From contig JAOZGB010000014.1 in NCBI GenBank assembly GCA_027491935.1, positions 1-38,542 on the forward strand: DNA of 38,542 nucleotides, given 5' to 3'. A program made the translations under genes and the position numbers. This document shows, one piece after another, positions 24,341-33,052 of this stretch. Each line of letters starts with the position of its first letter. The stretch's first letter is position 1. The notes beneath the pieces are model-generated. The model saw nothing but the letters and a program-made list of their open reading frames with translations, ran no database searches and had not been told where the DNA came from. Origin of the DNA: Thermoproteota archaeon (GTDB taxonomy: Archaea; Korarchaeota; Korarchaeia; Korarchaeales; JAOZGB01).

Positions 24341-25744
24341 TTGGGTAAAATACGAAAAAGATTTGAAGACCAAGTTATTGCTGTAGCGAATGCTATTGCT
24401 AACTTCCCAAAGGATAGAAACCTGTTGGTAGCTTCGCATATAGATGCAGATGGCATTACATCGGCGGGGATTATCTCAACCGTTCTATCTGATTTACACG
24501 TTCCATTCCACCTGACTTTTTTCAAGCAAATATTAACGGGAGATGTTAAGTCTGTAGTTTCCAAAGGTTATGATTCAGTGTTACTTATGGATTTTGGAAC
24601 ATCACATATTGAATTCCTAGACAGGATAGCTGAAGAAGGTTTAGAAGTTTATATAATTGACCACCACCAACCAACGTTAGAGTACGAACCCGGACGCCTG
24701 CTTATTCTTAATCCATACTTTCACGGTCTCGACGGAAGCAGAGAAATAAGTACTTCCGGATTAGCTTATCTGATAGCTAAAAAGATGGGGGGCTACGAGC
24801 ACCTTCTTCCCATCGCTATAGCTGGTGCAATAGGGGATAGACAACACGAAGGCGGATTCCATGGACTAAATAGGAAACTCCTCAAATATGCCGTAGATTC
24901 TGGACTTGTTAGAGTAATAAATGAGGTTAATCTTTTTGGAGGCCCAAAACACCCGCTTCTTTTTGCTTTAGAAAGAACTGTGGATCCCTATATACCAGGA
25001 ATCACCTCAGATCAGTCTGCCTGTTTTGAGTTTTTAACAAATATCGGGATAGAGCCTATGAAACAAGGCGCATGGGTAACGCTGCGAGACTTAGATGAGC
25101 AGAAAAAAAGAATTCTCGTATCAGAACTAGTGAAGAGAATTGCTTCCGAGTCTGGAAAGGCCAGCGCAGCAAAGAAATTAATAGGTGAGATATATTATTG
25201 GAATTTTGAGGATGACTCTTCACCCATCAAAGACTTAAGAGATTTTAGCACTATCCTTAACGCATGTGGTAGGATGGGATACGGAGGTTTTGGAGTCGCT
25301 TTATGCATGGGATACAGAGGTTGGTACTTGGCACAAGCCCTGAAAGTTTATCAAGAATACAGGCAAAACATTTCTAGCGCAATCAAAAACATTCTGTCTA
25401 ACTTTAAGGAAAGGGTTTACGTACATAACGGATTGGCCTTTATATCAGGAGAGGATATAATCCAGGACACTATGATAGGAACAATTACCTCCATCCTACT
25501 GGGATTAAAGGAGTTTGAACAGGTTGAAATTGCAATAGGGTTCTCGAAAGTAAATGATAATTATTTAAAGGTTTCTGGTAGAGCTAAGGCAAATACAGGA
25601 TTAAATCTGGGAAAAGTAATGAGTGAAATATCGGTTAACCTAGAAGGGGAAGGTGGTGGACACAGGCTTGCTGCCGGATGTACCATACCAGTAAAATATA
25701 AAGACAAATTTATCAAAGAGTTGTCAGCCAGACTCTCCCCGTGA
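24341..25744 (+). CDS. RecJ-like/DHH-family single-strand nuclease (archaeal GAN/Cdc45-related)
   Basis: VASHIDADGITSAGII; VYIIDHHQP; GEGGGHRLAAGCTI (DHHA1-like). Confidence 0.9.
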   Translation: MGKIRKRFEDQVIAVANAIANFPKDRNLLVASHIDADGITSAGIISTVLSDLHVPFHLTFFKQILTGDVKSVVSKGYDSVLLMDFGTSHIEFLDRIAEEGLEVYIIDHHQPTLEYEPGRLLILNPYFHGLDGSREISTSGLAYLIAKKMGGYEHLLPIAIAGAIGDRQHEGGFHGLNRKLLKYAVDSGLVRVINEVNLFGGPKHPLLFALERTVDPYIPGITSDQSACFEFLTNIGIEPMKQGAWVTLRDLDEQKKRILVSELVKRIASESGKASAAKKLIGEIYYWNFEDDSSPIKDLRDFSTILNACGRMGYGGFGVALCMGYRGWYLAQALKVYQEYRQNISSAIKNILSNFKERVYVHNGLAFISGEDIIQDTMIGTITSILLGLKEFEQVEIAIGFSKVNDNYLKVSGRAKANTGLNLGKVMSEISVNLEGEGGGHRLAAGCTIPVKYKDKFIKELSARLSP

Positions 25745-26128
25745 TAACCCATATGCTGAGAGTATCTCCCTAATTTCAGAATCTATCCTCCTAACCTCTT
25801 TAAGGATTTCTTCAGCTTGTTTCTTCAACTTAGAGATGTTAAGCTTTAGGAACTCCTTTCTATCAAGAAGGTTTGCTTTTGCTTCGTCTTTGTTAACCTC
25901 AACCAGAATCAGTTCGAGATTTTCGTATATTCTCACGTCATCTGGTAATTTTTCCAGCCTTTGCAACGCGCGTTCTACACTTGCCTTCTCGGATTCCATA
26001 CTTCTAAGCTGAATTGTTGCACTCTCGTACTCTCGTATTTTAATTTCATACTCTTGGGATAATCGTGAAAGCTTAGATTTAACATCATCTGGCAGTTTAG
26101 CTAATACATCTCCAGTAGGGATTGCCAT
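25724..26128 (-). CDS. Prefoldin beta subunit
   Basis: Coiled-coil with LPDDVRIYENLELILVEVNKDEAKANLLDRKEFL; typical prefoldin-beta size. Confidence 0.85.
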   Translation of the reverse strand: MAIPTGDVLAKLPDDVKSKLSRLSQEYEIKIREYESATIQLRSMESEKASVERALQRLEKLPDDVRIYENLELILVEVNKDEAKANLLDRKEFLKLNISKLKKQAEEILKEVRRIDSEIREILSAYGLSRGESG

Positions 26129-26147
26129 TTAAGCACCTCGGTAAAGT

Positions 26148-26327
26148 TTAGGTACCTCTCATTCTCTGTTTAGCTGGCCTTCTATCCTGAACTACCTGTA
26201 TTATAAATTTTCCATCTGGCATTTTTACTGTCTTAACAAGTATTGGCATTTTGCATTCAGGGCAGAGATGGGTATACGGAGGGGATATATTTATCTTTGA
26301 ACCACACCATGGACACTTTACCTCCAA
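26148..26327 (-). CDS. Small zinc-ribbon protein (59 aa; not in ORF track)
   Basis: MEVKCPWCGSKINISPPYTHLCPECKMPILVKTVKMPDGKFIIQVVQDRRPAKQRMRGT*; TTG start. Confidence 0.7.
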   Translation of the reverse strand: MEVKCPWCGSKINISPPYTHLCPECKMPILVKTVKMPDGKFIIQVVQDRRPAKQRMRGT

Positions 26328-26383
26328 AATTCATCACCAAAGAATTTAAAGTTTTGAGATAACAAAAACTTTGTGCATCGGCC

Positions 26384-26566
26384 ATGAGGTTGGGAACTAT
26401 TAGAATTATATTATTATTTTTATTCGTTACACTTATGATCGTATTAGTATGGTATCAATATCAATATGTTAAAGTTTTAGGTGAACTAAAAACATTCTTT
26501 TTGATTATTGATATACTGTTGATTGTAGCTTTTGTTTTTCCTATACTGGTAAGGAAAGTACTGTAA
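26384..26566 (+). CDS. Small two-TM membrane protein
   Basis: 60 aa with two hydrophobic segments. Confidence 0.45.
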   Translation: MRLGTIRIILLFLFVTLMIVLVWYQYQYVKVLGELKTFFLIIDILLIVAFVFPILVRKVL

Positions 26567-26598
26567 ACTTTATTATTTAGTATAAGTAGATAGGCTTT

Positions 26599-26901
26599 GT
26601 GGCAAGATACTCGATTGGAAGGCTTGCTAGAAAACAAGTTATAACAGACAGAGGTCTTCCTATAGGAGAGTTGGTTGACATGGTCGTCGACGAAATTACG
26701 GGAAAGGCTTTAAGGCTGGCTTGTAGGCCATCTAAGGATGAGCTTGTTCAAGAACTTATTAGAACCCTGCCTCATGACAAGGGAGGTAATGTGCTGATAC
26801 CTTTTACGACAGTTAAGCATGTTAGAGACTATATAGTCTTAGATGAGAAGCTCGTAAGGATCTATTCCATGAGGTCTCGGATGAAGGTAAGGCGGTCATA
26901 G
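26599..26901 (+). CDS. PRC-barrel domain protein
   Basis: YSIGRLARKQVITDRGLPIGELVDMVVDEITGKAL...IPFTTVKHVRDYIVLDE. Confidence 0.82.
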   Translation: MARYSIGRLARKQVITDRGLPIGELVDMVVDEITGKALRLACRPSKDELVQELIRTLPHDKGGNVLIPFTTVKHVRDYIVLDEKLVRIYSMRSRMKVRRS

Positions 26902-26908
26902 AGTCTGA

Positions 26909-27253
26909 TTAGCGGTTTTCAACGTAATTTTCGATCATCTTGAAAAGTATCAGATCTATCTTCGGGATTATTGATATAGCTCTTCTCAACATCTGTTTAG
27001 CATTTATATCTTGATTGTTTTTCTCTAATTTTTTAATACATTCTCTCTTAATTAACCTAATTTTAGATCTTAGATATTGAAGAGATGGGTTTTCCGCTAT
27101 ATCCGTCGTATCTAAAATCATCGTTGTTGCTTGGTGTATCAATGTTACGGCTAGTTTACCGCCACCGTACTCTAAGGATTGCTCAGCCAGCCTTAGCATA
27201 CGCTTGTATTCGATTATTTTATTTCTTAGTAAAATTAATTTTTCCTTCCTCAA
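26909..27253 (-). CDS. Uncharacterised helical protein
   Basis: 114-aa ORF, amphipathic; no family recognised. Confidence 0.45.
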   Translation of the reverse strand: MRKEKLILLRNKIIEYKRMLRLAEQSLEYGGGKLAVTLIHQATTMILDTTDIAENPSLQYLRSKIRLIKRECIKKLEKNNQDINAKQMLRRAISIIPKIDLILFKMIENYVENR

Positions 27254-27290
27254 TATTACCCATCAATTCATCAAACTATGCTTTGGATAC

Positions 27291-27719
27291 TTAACCTCCT
27301 CTTTTCTCTTTAACAAAATCTTCAAACATTTTTTTCACACGCTCGTAGGCTGGGCCGCTTCCTTTAACGCCTTGCTCGGTAACACGTACTTGGTCGTGCA
27401 TTATGCTGATAACTTTATTCTCCTTATCATAGTGTACGAGATCCCCTTTAAAGACCTGTTTAAGTCTGTCTGCAAGCTCTTCTAAATTTAAGGGAGGTTC
27501 AAGCTGGTATATTTCAAGTACATTGTGCCCAGCTATTATCATTCTATGATATCTCGTACCATCAGAGGATTCAACATTAATTAAAGATAAACTCATGTTT
27601 TTAGAGTTATATCCCTTCAATATCCCCCTGTAAGTTTTATTGTCAGAAGATTTAACGATAACTTCTCTTCCTAACATACCTAACATTTCCTTTAAGAAGA
27701 GTCTATCTGGGCTCTCCAA
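27291..27719 (-). CDS. Sm-like (LSm) protein with C-terminal extension (SmAP3-like)
   Basis: LGREVIVKSSDNKTYRGILKGYNSKNMSLSLINVESSDGTRYHRMIIAGHNVLEI. Confidence 0.8.
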   Translation of the reverse strand: MESPDRLFLKEMLGMLGREVIVKSSDNKTYRGILKGYNSKNMSLSLINVESSDGTRYHRMIIAGHNVLEIYQLEPPLNLEELADRLKQVFKGDLVHYDKENKVISIMHDQVRVTEQGVKGSGPAYERVKKMFEDFVKEKRGG

Positions 27720-27862
27720 TAAGACACCACATCAACTACTTATTCTAAAATTCAAAAAAATTAGCAACTTTAAATCACCCCCTCCCTATAGCTATAAATA
27801 CTATTCTAATAGTTTATTTGTTCTTAAAGTAATTTATACTAGCATGTAAACATATCCTATGT

Positions 27863-28675
27863 ATGAGTGATAAACATAAATGTGGGAAATGTGGGGAGAA
27901 GTTAATAATAGATGGCTGGGATCTTGTTTGCCCCAACTGTGGTCTGGTGTATCCTCAGCCGTTCTTCGAAAAGGGACCACGGCGTGATGACCACAGTGGG
28001 ATACTTACAATAGGGATCCCAACAAACAGCTATACCCCATACGCCTTAAATTCATTTAAAGTACTCAAAACACTATGTGAACAGTTCAATCTGCCCAGGC
28101 CTGTAAGATTACATGCTGAGTATATCTTTAAATGTCTACTTGTAGATAAAAAGAAGCTTCATATAACGAATTACATATATCTAGCCGCAATATCCCTAAT
28201 ATTAGCTACAAGACAGTATAAGCCGATATCCCCAATACCTATAATGAAGGTTATAGAGAGTTTTCGAAAAATAGGATATAACCTGAGGAAAAAAACACTT
28301 ATGAAAAACATGGGCAGGGTTATGCTAACACCTAATGGTTTGAGATTTAAGAACATAGTAATGCCGAGGGAATACGTGAAAAGAATAATCGCAGAGCTAC
28401 AAGACGCATGGTACTTAGATGAGAATCTCAGAAATATAGTCGACTCCGGATTACTGGATAAAGTTAAAATAAAAGCTGAATTAATGCTAAAAAATATAAA
28501 GGAGAGGGGAGTTATAGGAAAAAACCCATACATATTGGCTATCTCAGCTGTATATCTTGCCGCCAGGGACACCGCTTTAAAAAAGGTAATTACAGAAAAA
28601 CTACTGGCAAAGAAATTCAAAATCCACGAAACCACAATAAGAGACTATAATAGAATTATAAGGGGAAACATATGA
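27863..28675 (+). CDS. Divergent TFB/TFIIB-like protein (zinc ribbon plus cyclin-like repeats)
   Basis: CGKCGEKLIIDGWDLVCPNCGLVY zinc ribbon; later IAAVYLAARDTALKK-type cyclin repeat and terminal HTH-like segment (KFKIHETTIRDYNRII). Confidence 0.75.
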   Translation: MSDKHKCGKCGEKLIIDGWDLVCPNCGLVYPQPFFEKGPRRDDHSGILTIGIPTNSYTPYALNSFKVLKTLCEQFNLPRPVRLHAEYIFKCLLVDKKKLHITNYIYLAAISLILATRQYKPISPIPIMKVIESFRKIGYNLRKKTLMKNMGRVMLTPNGLRFKNIVMPREYVKRIIAELQDAWYLDENLRNIVDSGLLDKVKIKAELMLKNIKERGVIGKNPYILAISAVYLAARDTALKKVITEKLLAKKFKIHETTIRDYNRIIRGNI

Positions 28676-28800
28676 AAAAGCATCGTAGAATAGAAGAAAT
28701 CGAATGGGAAATAGCAAGATTTACGGAAATGATCATAGAAATATATAGAAAGATAGAGCATATTGAAACGAGGCTAAAGAAAATTGAAGAAAGAGAGTAG
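28672..28800 (+). CDS. 42-aa coiled-coil microprotein (not in ORF track)
   Basis: MKKHRRIEEIEWEIARFTEMIIEIYRKIEHIETRLKKIEERE*; ATGA overlap with the upstream stop, 3' end overlaps the next ORF start. Confidence 0.65.
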   Translation: MKKHRRIEEIEWEIARFTEMIIEIYRKIEHIETRLKKIEERE

Positions 28801-30538
28801 GGAATTATTATTTTACTTATCATTATTTATTTTGGGACTACTGATAAGATTATATAAGACAATCAGTATAGAACTTGAAACTGCCGCAAGGATTATTAGA
28901 TATTTAGCCCCTATCACTATAATAAATCTAATCATATATCGAATAGTAAAAATGAAAAGAAATAAGCAAATACCTAGCAATTTCTCTTGTATTAAACTAG
29001 AGATTAACGAAAACATGATTGATGCTAAGGATGTAGGGGAGAGATGGGGGATTTTGATAAATAAAATTGTCAACATGATACCTAATTTTATGTTTATTTT
29101 AAAGGTTGGTAGAAGTAAATATGTAAACCGCGAAAGTATAGGATATGATTTGACCCTATGGCTATGGGGAGGAAAAGATAGTGAAAAAAAAGCTTATGAG
29201 ATAAAAGCTATCACAGAAGCGATAATCCCCAATTTTAACGCTAGAATTTTGGATAAGAAGCAATGCGTAGAGGAGCTTAGAAAAATCGTAATGTTCAAAC
29301 AACCGTCAAGTAAGGGTAAGATCCAATCCGTTGAGAAAGTGTTGAACCTACCTTTAGTAGCAGAAAGAAACACAGTTTTTTTAAGAGGGATAAAATTTTC
29401 CGCCCCAATGTCGCATGTTCAAGGCTTAAAAATAGGATATCTGTGGCCTGGAAACAAGAATCTACCTGTAAGGATAAAGTTAACAGATTTTTTAAGCCAT
29501 ATCGCCATATTTGGAAGAACAGGTAGTGGAAAATCTACAACTGCAAAAAGAATAGTTACGAACCTTTGGCTCAGAGGTGTCCCCTCGCTTATCTTAGACT
29601 ATCATAATGAGTACAGGGATGTTATTGTTCCACTTGGCGGTGAGGTTTTCACTCCAGGTGTTGAAATTTCTCCATTGACGATCAATCCGCTGAAAGTTCG
29701 CAGAGGGATTGATGTAGATGAACATATAGACTTTTTAATCGGAATATTTGAAGATACCTATTCCCTAACTCAACCGCAGTGCTACATGCTTTCTAAAGCA
29801 CTTAAAAACTTGTATACAATGTTTGATCCTGAAAAAACAGAACCCACACTTAACGATCTTGTTGACTGTATAAAAAACCTTAAGGAGCATTCCGTTTCAG
29901 AGTATGAAATCAAGAAAGCTATACTAAGAAGGATAGAGATGCTAACGAAAGGGCAACTAGGAAGAATACTCAACTCTGAAAGCGTTTGGGATTTAGAGAG
30001 GATACTAGATAGACCGGTTAGTATTGAGTTAGCCCACTTAAGAAACGATGAACATAGAAACTTCCTGAGCTATATAATTCTCAAGTTACTCTATGATTAC
30101 AGGGTAAAGAAAAAATCTGAGACATTAGTTCATGCAACCGTGATAGAAGAAGCTGAAAAAATCATACGAAAAAAACCTGAAGGCCAAATGAGCATCGGCG
30201 AGAGGGTAGTATCCGAGCTGAGAAAATTCGGCGAATCTTTCGTCATAATCTCACAGTCACCCTTGGATCTTCCTAGAAGCATAATCATAAATACAGCAAC
30301 TAAAGTAATCCATACAATAGGGGCTACAAGCGATGCTAGAGTATTACAAGGCCAGCTAAACCTGAATAAGGAGCAATGCTCGGTATTACTATCCCTACCA
30401 CATTCTTGCGCATTACTCAAATTAAAGGATCAGCCAGAGGCTTACCCTATAAAAATAGAACCTCCGAAAAGAACCCTCAAAATTAATGATTTATTACTGA
30501 GAAATCTAAGAAGAGAAATATGGGAATATACAAGTTAG
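28784..30538 (+). CDS. Membrane-anchored HerA/FtsK-like ATPase (DUF87-type)
   Basis: Two N-terminal TM segments; Walker A FGRTGSGKSTTAKRIV; VIEEAEKIIRKKPEG; FVIISQSPLDLPRSIIINTATKVIH. Confidence 0.85.
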   Translation: MKKESRELLFYLSLFILGLLIRLYKTISIELETAARIIRYLAPITIINLIIYRIVKMKRNKQIPSNFSCIKLEINENMIDAKDVGERWGILINKIVNMIPNFMFILKVGRSKYVNRESIGYDLTLWLWGGKDSEKKAYEIKAITEAIIPNFNARILDKKQCVEELRKIVMFKQPSSKGKIQSVEKVLNLPLVAERNTVFLRGIKFSAPMSHVQGLKIGYLWPGNKNLPVRIKLTDFLSHIAIFGRTGSGKSTTAKRIVTNLWLRGVPSLILDYHNEYRDVIVPLGGEVFTPGVEISPLTINPLKVRRGIDVDEHIDFLIGIFEDTYSLTQPQCYMLSKALKNLYTMFDPEKTEPTLNDLVDCIKNLKEHSVSEYEIKKAILRRIEMLTKGQLGRILNSESVWDLERILDRPVSIELAHLRNDEHRNFLSYIILKLLYDYRVKKKSETLVHATVIEEAEKIIRKKPEGQMSIGERVVSELRKFGESFVIISQSPLDLPRSIIINTATKVIHTIGATSDARVLQGQLNLNKEQCSVLLSLPHSCALLKLKDQPEAYPIKIEPPKRTLKINDLLLRNLRREIWEYTS

Positions 30539-31104
30539 TAGCTCTTACAGGGGTACCATGCGTCGGTAAAAGCACAATAGCTAATATCCTAGCCGGATAC
30601 AGGGATGTTGAAGTGGTGAACCTTAACAGGTTAATAATAGAGAAATTTAGCATTAAATCTGGAGGAGGCGTTAAAACAGCCGATATGGAAGCTTTGGAAA
30701 AATATGTGAGAAACCTTAAGTCTGAAAAAACAGTTATTCTTGAAGGCCACCTCTCCCATCTTTTACCGGTGGATATCGCAATAGTATTAAGATGCGAGCC
30801 CAAACTTTTGTACGAAAGGCTTCTTCTAAGATACGGTGTTAAAGGTAAACGTAAGATCATAGAAAACTTAGAAGCCGAAATAATAGGTGTAATAACGTGT
30901 GAGGCCCGTCTTAGAGGAGTCAAAACACTAGAAATAGATGTCTCAAAGAGAACACCCCAACAAGCTGCTAAGCTAATAATACAAATACTCCAAGGAAAAG
31001 ATGTTAATGACTGCGTAAACTGGTTGACAGAGGAAAATATAGAACTCCTACACAGCATTAGAGAAAAGCTCAAAGATTATAAATTTGGTAGTGATTATAC
31101 TTAA
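30520..31104 (+). CDS. Fap7-like adenylate kinase
   Basis: VALTGVPCVGKSTIANILA; VILEGHLSHLLPVDIAIVLRCEPKLLYERL. Confidence 0.88.
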   Translation: MGIYKLVALTGVPCVGKSTIANILAGYRDVEVVNLNRLIIEKFSIKSGGGVKTADMEALEKYVRNLKSEKTVILEGHLSHLLPVDIAIVLRCEPKLLYERLLLRYGVKGKRKIIENLEAEIIGVITCEARLRGVKTLEIDVSKRTPQQAAKLIIQILQGKDVNDCVNWLTEENIELLHSIREKLKDYKFGSDYT

Positions 31105-31106
31105 TT

Positions 31107-31193
31107 GCTCCGGTGGTGTAGCCCGGCCAACGTTGGCCGAAAGCATAACGGCCTCTCGAGCCGTAGACGCGGGTTCAAATCCCGCCCGGAGCA
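31107..31193 (+). tRNA. tRNA-Glu(CTC) with ~12-nt intron in the D-loop (~31129-31140)
   Basis: GCTCCGG/CCGGAGC acceptor; ACGGC-CTCTCGA-GCCGT. D-arm GTGT-AGCCCGGCC[AACGTTGGCCGA]AA-GCAT. Confidence 0.87.
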
Positions 31194-31198
31194 CTCTA

Positions 31199-31522
31199 TC
31201 ATCCAAAGAAGGTTGTTACCGGGTCAAACCCGAACCTTCTTGTTAGGAGGAGCCAGAAAATCATTAGAAAGAGTATCACACCCAACAGTTGGACAAACCG
31301 TCTATTGTATATTGGTACTACACAGAACAAGGCTGAAACTATTCCGATTACCATGTAGAAGTAACGATAAATCTTCTCAGGTTCTAACATCCACTGAAGG
31401 AAGACCCACACTCCGTACTCTCCGATCGCAAGTGATACGATAAAGACTATCACAGAATATATTAAGCCATATATGAGTTCGCTAACTATAAAGCCGGTTA
31501 ACGAAACCTCTCGCCACCGCAT
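31199..31522 (-). CDS. Small multi-pass membrane protein
   Basis: 107 aa with three or more hydrophobic segments; downstream of the UMP kinase gene. Confidence 0.5.
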   Translation of the reverse strand: MRWREVSLTGFIVSELIYGLIYSVIVFIVSLAIGEYGVWVFLQWMLEPEKIYRYFYMVIGIVSALFCVVPIYNRRFVQLLGVILFLMIFWLLLTRRFGFDPVTTFFG

Positions 31523-32232
31523 GCTTGACCACCTTTTAACCCACTTGAAAATATTAAAGTTCCTACCTCCTTACCTTCGATAGCGTACAAAACGTTTTCA
31601 ACATTTCGACCATCAACGATCCTACAGGGTATTCCGGATCTTTTAAGAATCTTAGCGGCAACAAGGTCGAATGCTTCATAGGTACCAGGGCTAAAGTTTT
31701 GTTTACTGAGAAGCCTGATTAACTCATCAACTGAAATATTATCTATCTTAACGGCGCTCTTATCTATACGTGGATCTGTAGAGTATAGACCGTCAACATC
31801 AGTAGCCTTGATTAAAATCTCTGCGCCTATGAGTTCGCTAAGGAGGGCTGCCACTGCATCCGTAGATTGCCCGGGAGAAAACCCACCCGTAACAACGATC
31901 CTACCGGATTCTATATGATGAATCACATCGTCTAACCTACTCAGATCTATATAAACAGCCTTTGGTTGAAGTATGTAGGTTAATATTGAAGCGTTCAGTA
32001 CTGTTACCATTATACCTATTTCATCTTTAATTGTTGGGCGTACGCCAAAGGAGTCTAAGAGTTTTATGGACTCCCTAGCTAGTGAACCTCCGCCTGTTAC
32101 AATACAAAATTTGTGTCTTCCTGAAAGTTTTAATATCAAATCCCTGTACCGCCTAAACAACTCTACCCTACTAGTGTATGGTTGATCAAACAGAAACCCG
32201 CCTATAAGTAAAACAAACCTCATTCTACACAA
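31498..32232 (-). CDS. pyrH: UMP kinase
   Basis: Amino-acid-kinase fold: FCIVTGGGSLARESIKL; VVTGGFSPGQSTDAVAALLSELIGAEILIKATDVDGLYSTDP. Confidence 0.9.
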   Translation of the reverse strand: MCRMRFVLLIGGFLFDQPYTSRVELFRRYRDLILKLSGRHKFCIVTGGGSLARESIKLLDSFGVRPTIKDEIGIMVTVLNASILTYILQPKAVYIDLSRLDDVIHHIESGRIVVTGGFSPGQSTDAVAALLSELIGAEILIKATDVDGLYSTDPRIDKSAVKIDNISVDELIRLLSKQNFSPGTYEAFDLVAAKILKRSGIPCRIVDGRNVENVLYAIEGKEVGTLIFSSGLKGGQACGGERFR

Positions 32233-32281
32233 TTACTCATTGGTTTAACTTTTAAAATGACTGTTGGCCAATAATGAATAA

Positions 32282-32357
32282 GAGCCCGTAGCTCAGCCAG
32301 GATTAGAGCGACGGCCTGCGGAGCCGTAGGTCGCGGGTTCGAGTCCCGCCGGGCTCG
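32282..32357 (+). tRNA. tRNA-Arg(GCG)
   Basis: GAGCCCG/CGGGCTC acceptor; ACGGC-CTGCGGA-GCCGT anticodon arm. Confidence 0.93.
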
Positions 32358-33030
32358 TACTAACCAAATATATTTTAACTAAGCTTCCATTTTTCAAGTT
32401 AAGCTTGTCTCTAAGTTTAAATTTAGATATTATCTCAATTACCGTGTCATCATGATGGCTTCTCTCAGGAAAGATAAGGTGCCCCTTAACTCTCCTATCA
32501 ATAAGAACCGGATAACACTTAACTCCGCCAAAAATTCTCCCATGAGCTTTAAAACTTTCAACGTATAAAGGCTCCTCTAAAGATAGAAATAACCTTAACC
32601 TACTGTAATCTTCAGATGAATTAAGTTTCAAATTAAGAGTTCCAGGATAGGGGTAATATCCAATCAATTCCTTCAGCCTATCCCGGTACTCTGGAATACT
32701 AAGATAGTACCTACCATCTCCGATGCCCTCCACTACAACTCCGCTGACCACCATGCTGTACTTTAGCCCCTCAAATCTAGATCTAAGAATCAAATATAAA
32801 CCTCTTACAGTAGACAAACCATCATCGCTTAGTGTAATTATAAGATTTCTTCCGTATCTCTTAGCATCAATGTAGCCTAGATTTGAAAGCTCTGAAATCC
32901 AGCGGGAAACAGTTTGTTTGGGAGATTTTAATACTGTAGATAGCTCTGACAATGTGGTACTCTTACCATTTGAGGAAAGGAAAATCTTGAGTAGAACATA
33001 GAGATGCCTAGGCTTTAATCCTTCTATCAT
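32293..33030 (-). CDS. ribK: CTP-dependent riboflavin kinase (RibK) with N-terminal winged helix
   Basis: wHTH (TLSELSTVLKSPKQTVSRWISEL) plus VVSGVVVEGIGDGRYYLSIPEYRDRLKELIGYYPYPGTLNLKL. Start trimmed to MIEGLKPRH; the stop lies inside the tRNA-Arg antisense. Confidence 0.9.
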   Translation of the reverse strand: MIEGLKPRHLYVLLKIFLSSNGKSTTLSELSTVLKSPKQTVSRWISELSNLGYIDAKRYGRNLIITLSDDGLSTVRGLYLILRSRFEGLKYSMVVSGVVVEGIGDGRYYLSIPEYRDRLKELIGYYPYPGTLNLKLNSSEDYSRLRLFLSLEEPLYVESFKAHGRIFGGVKCYPVLIDRRVKGHLIFPERSHHDDTVIEIISKFKLRDKLNLKNGSLVKIYLVSTSPAGLEPATYGSAGRRSNPG

Positions 33031-33052
33031 CCTATTTTTAATGTAGAACCCG

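Noticed and set aside
31105-31443. ORF 31105-31443 (+), 112 aa
   Set aside because: Begins in tRNA-Glu and runs antisense to the 31199-31522 membrane-protein ORF; low-plausibility protein.
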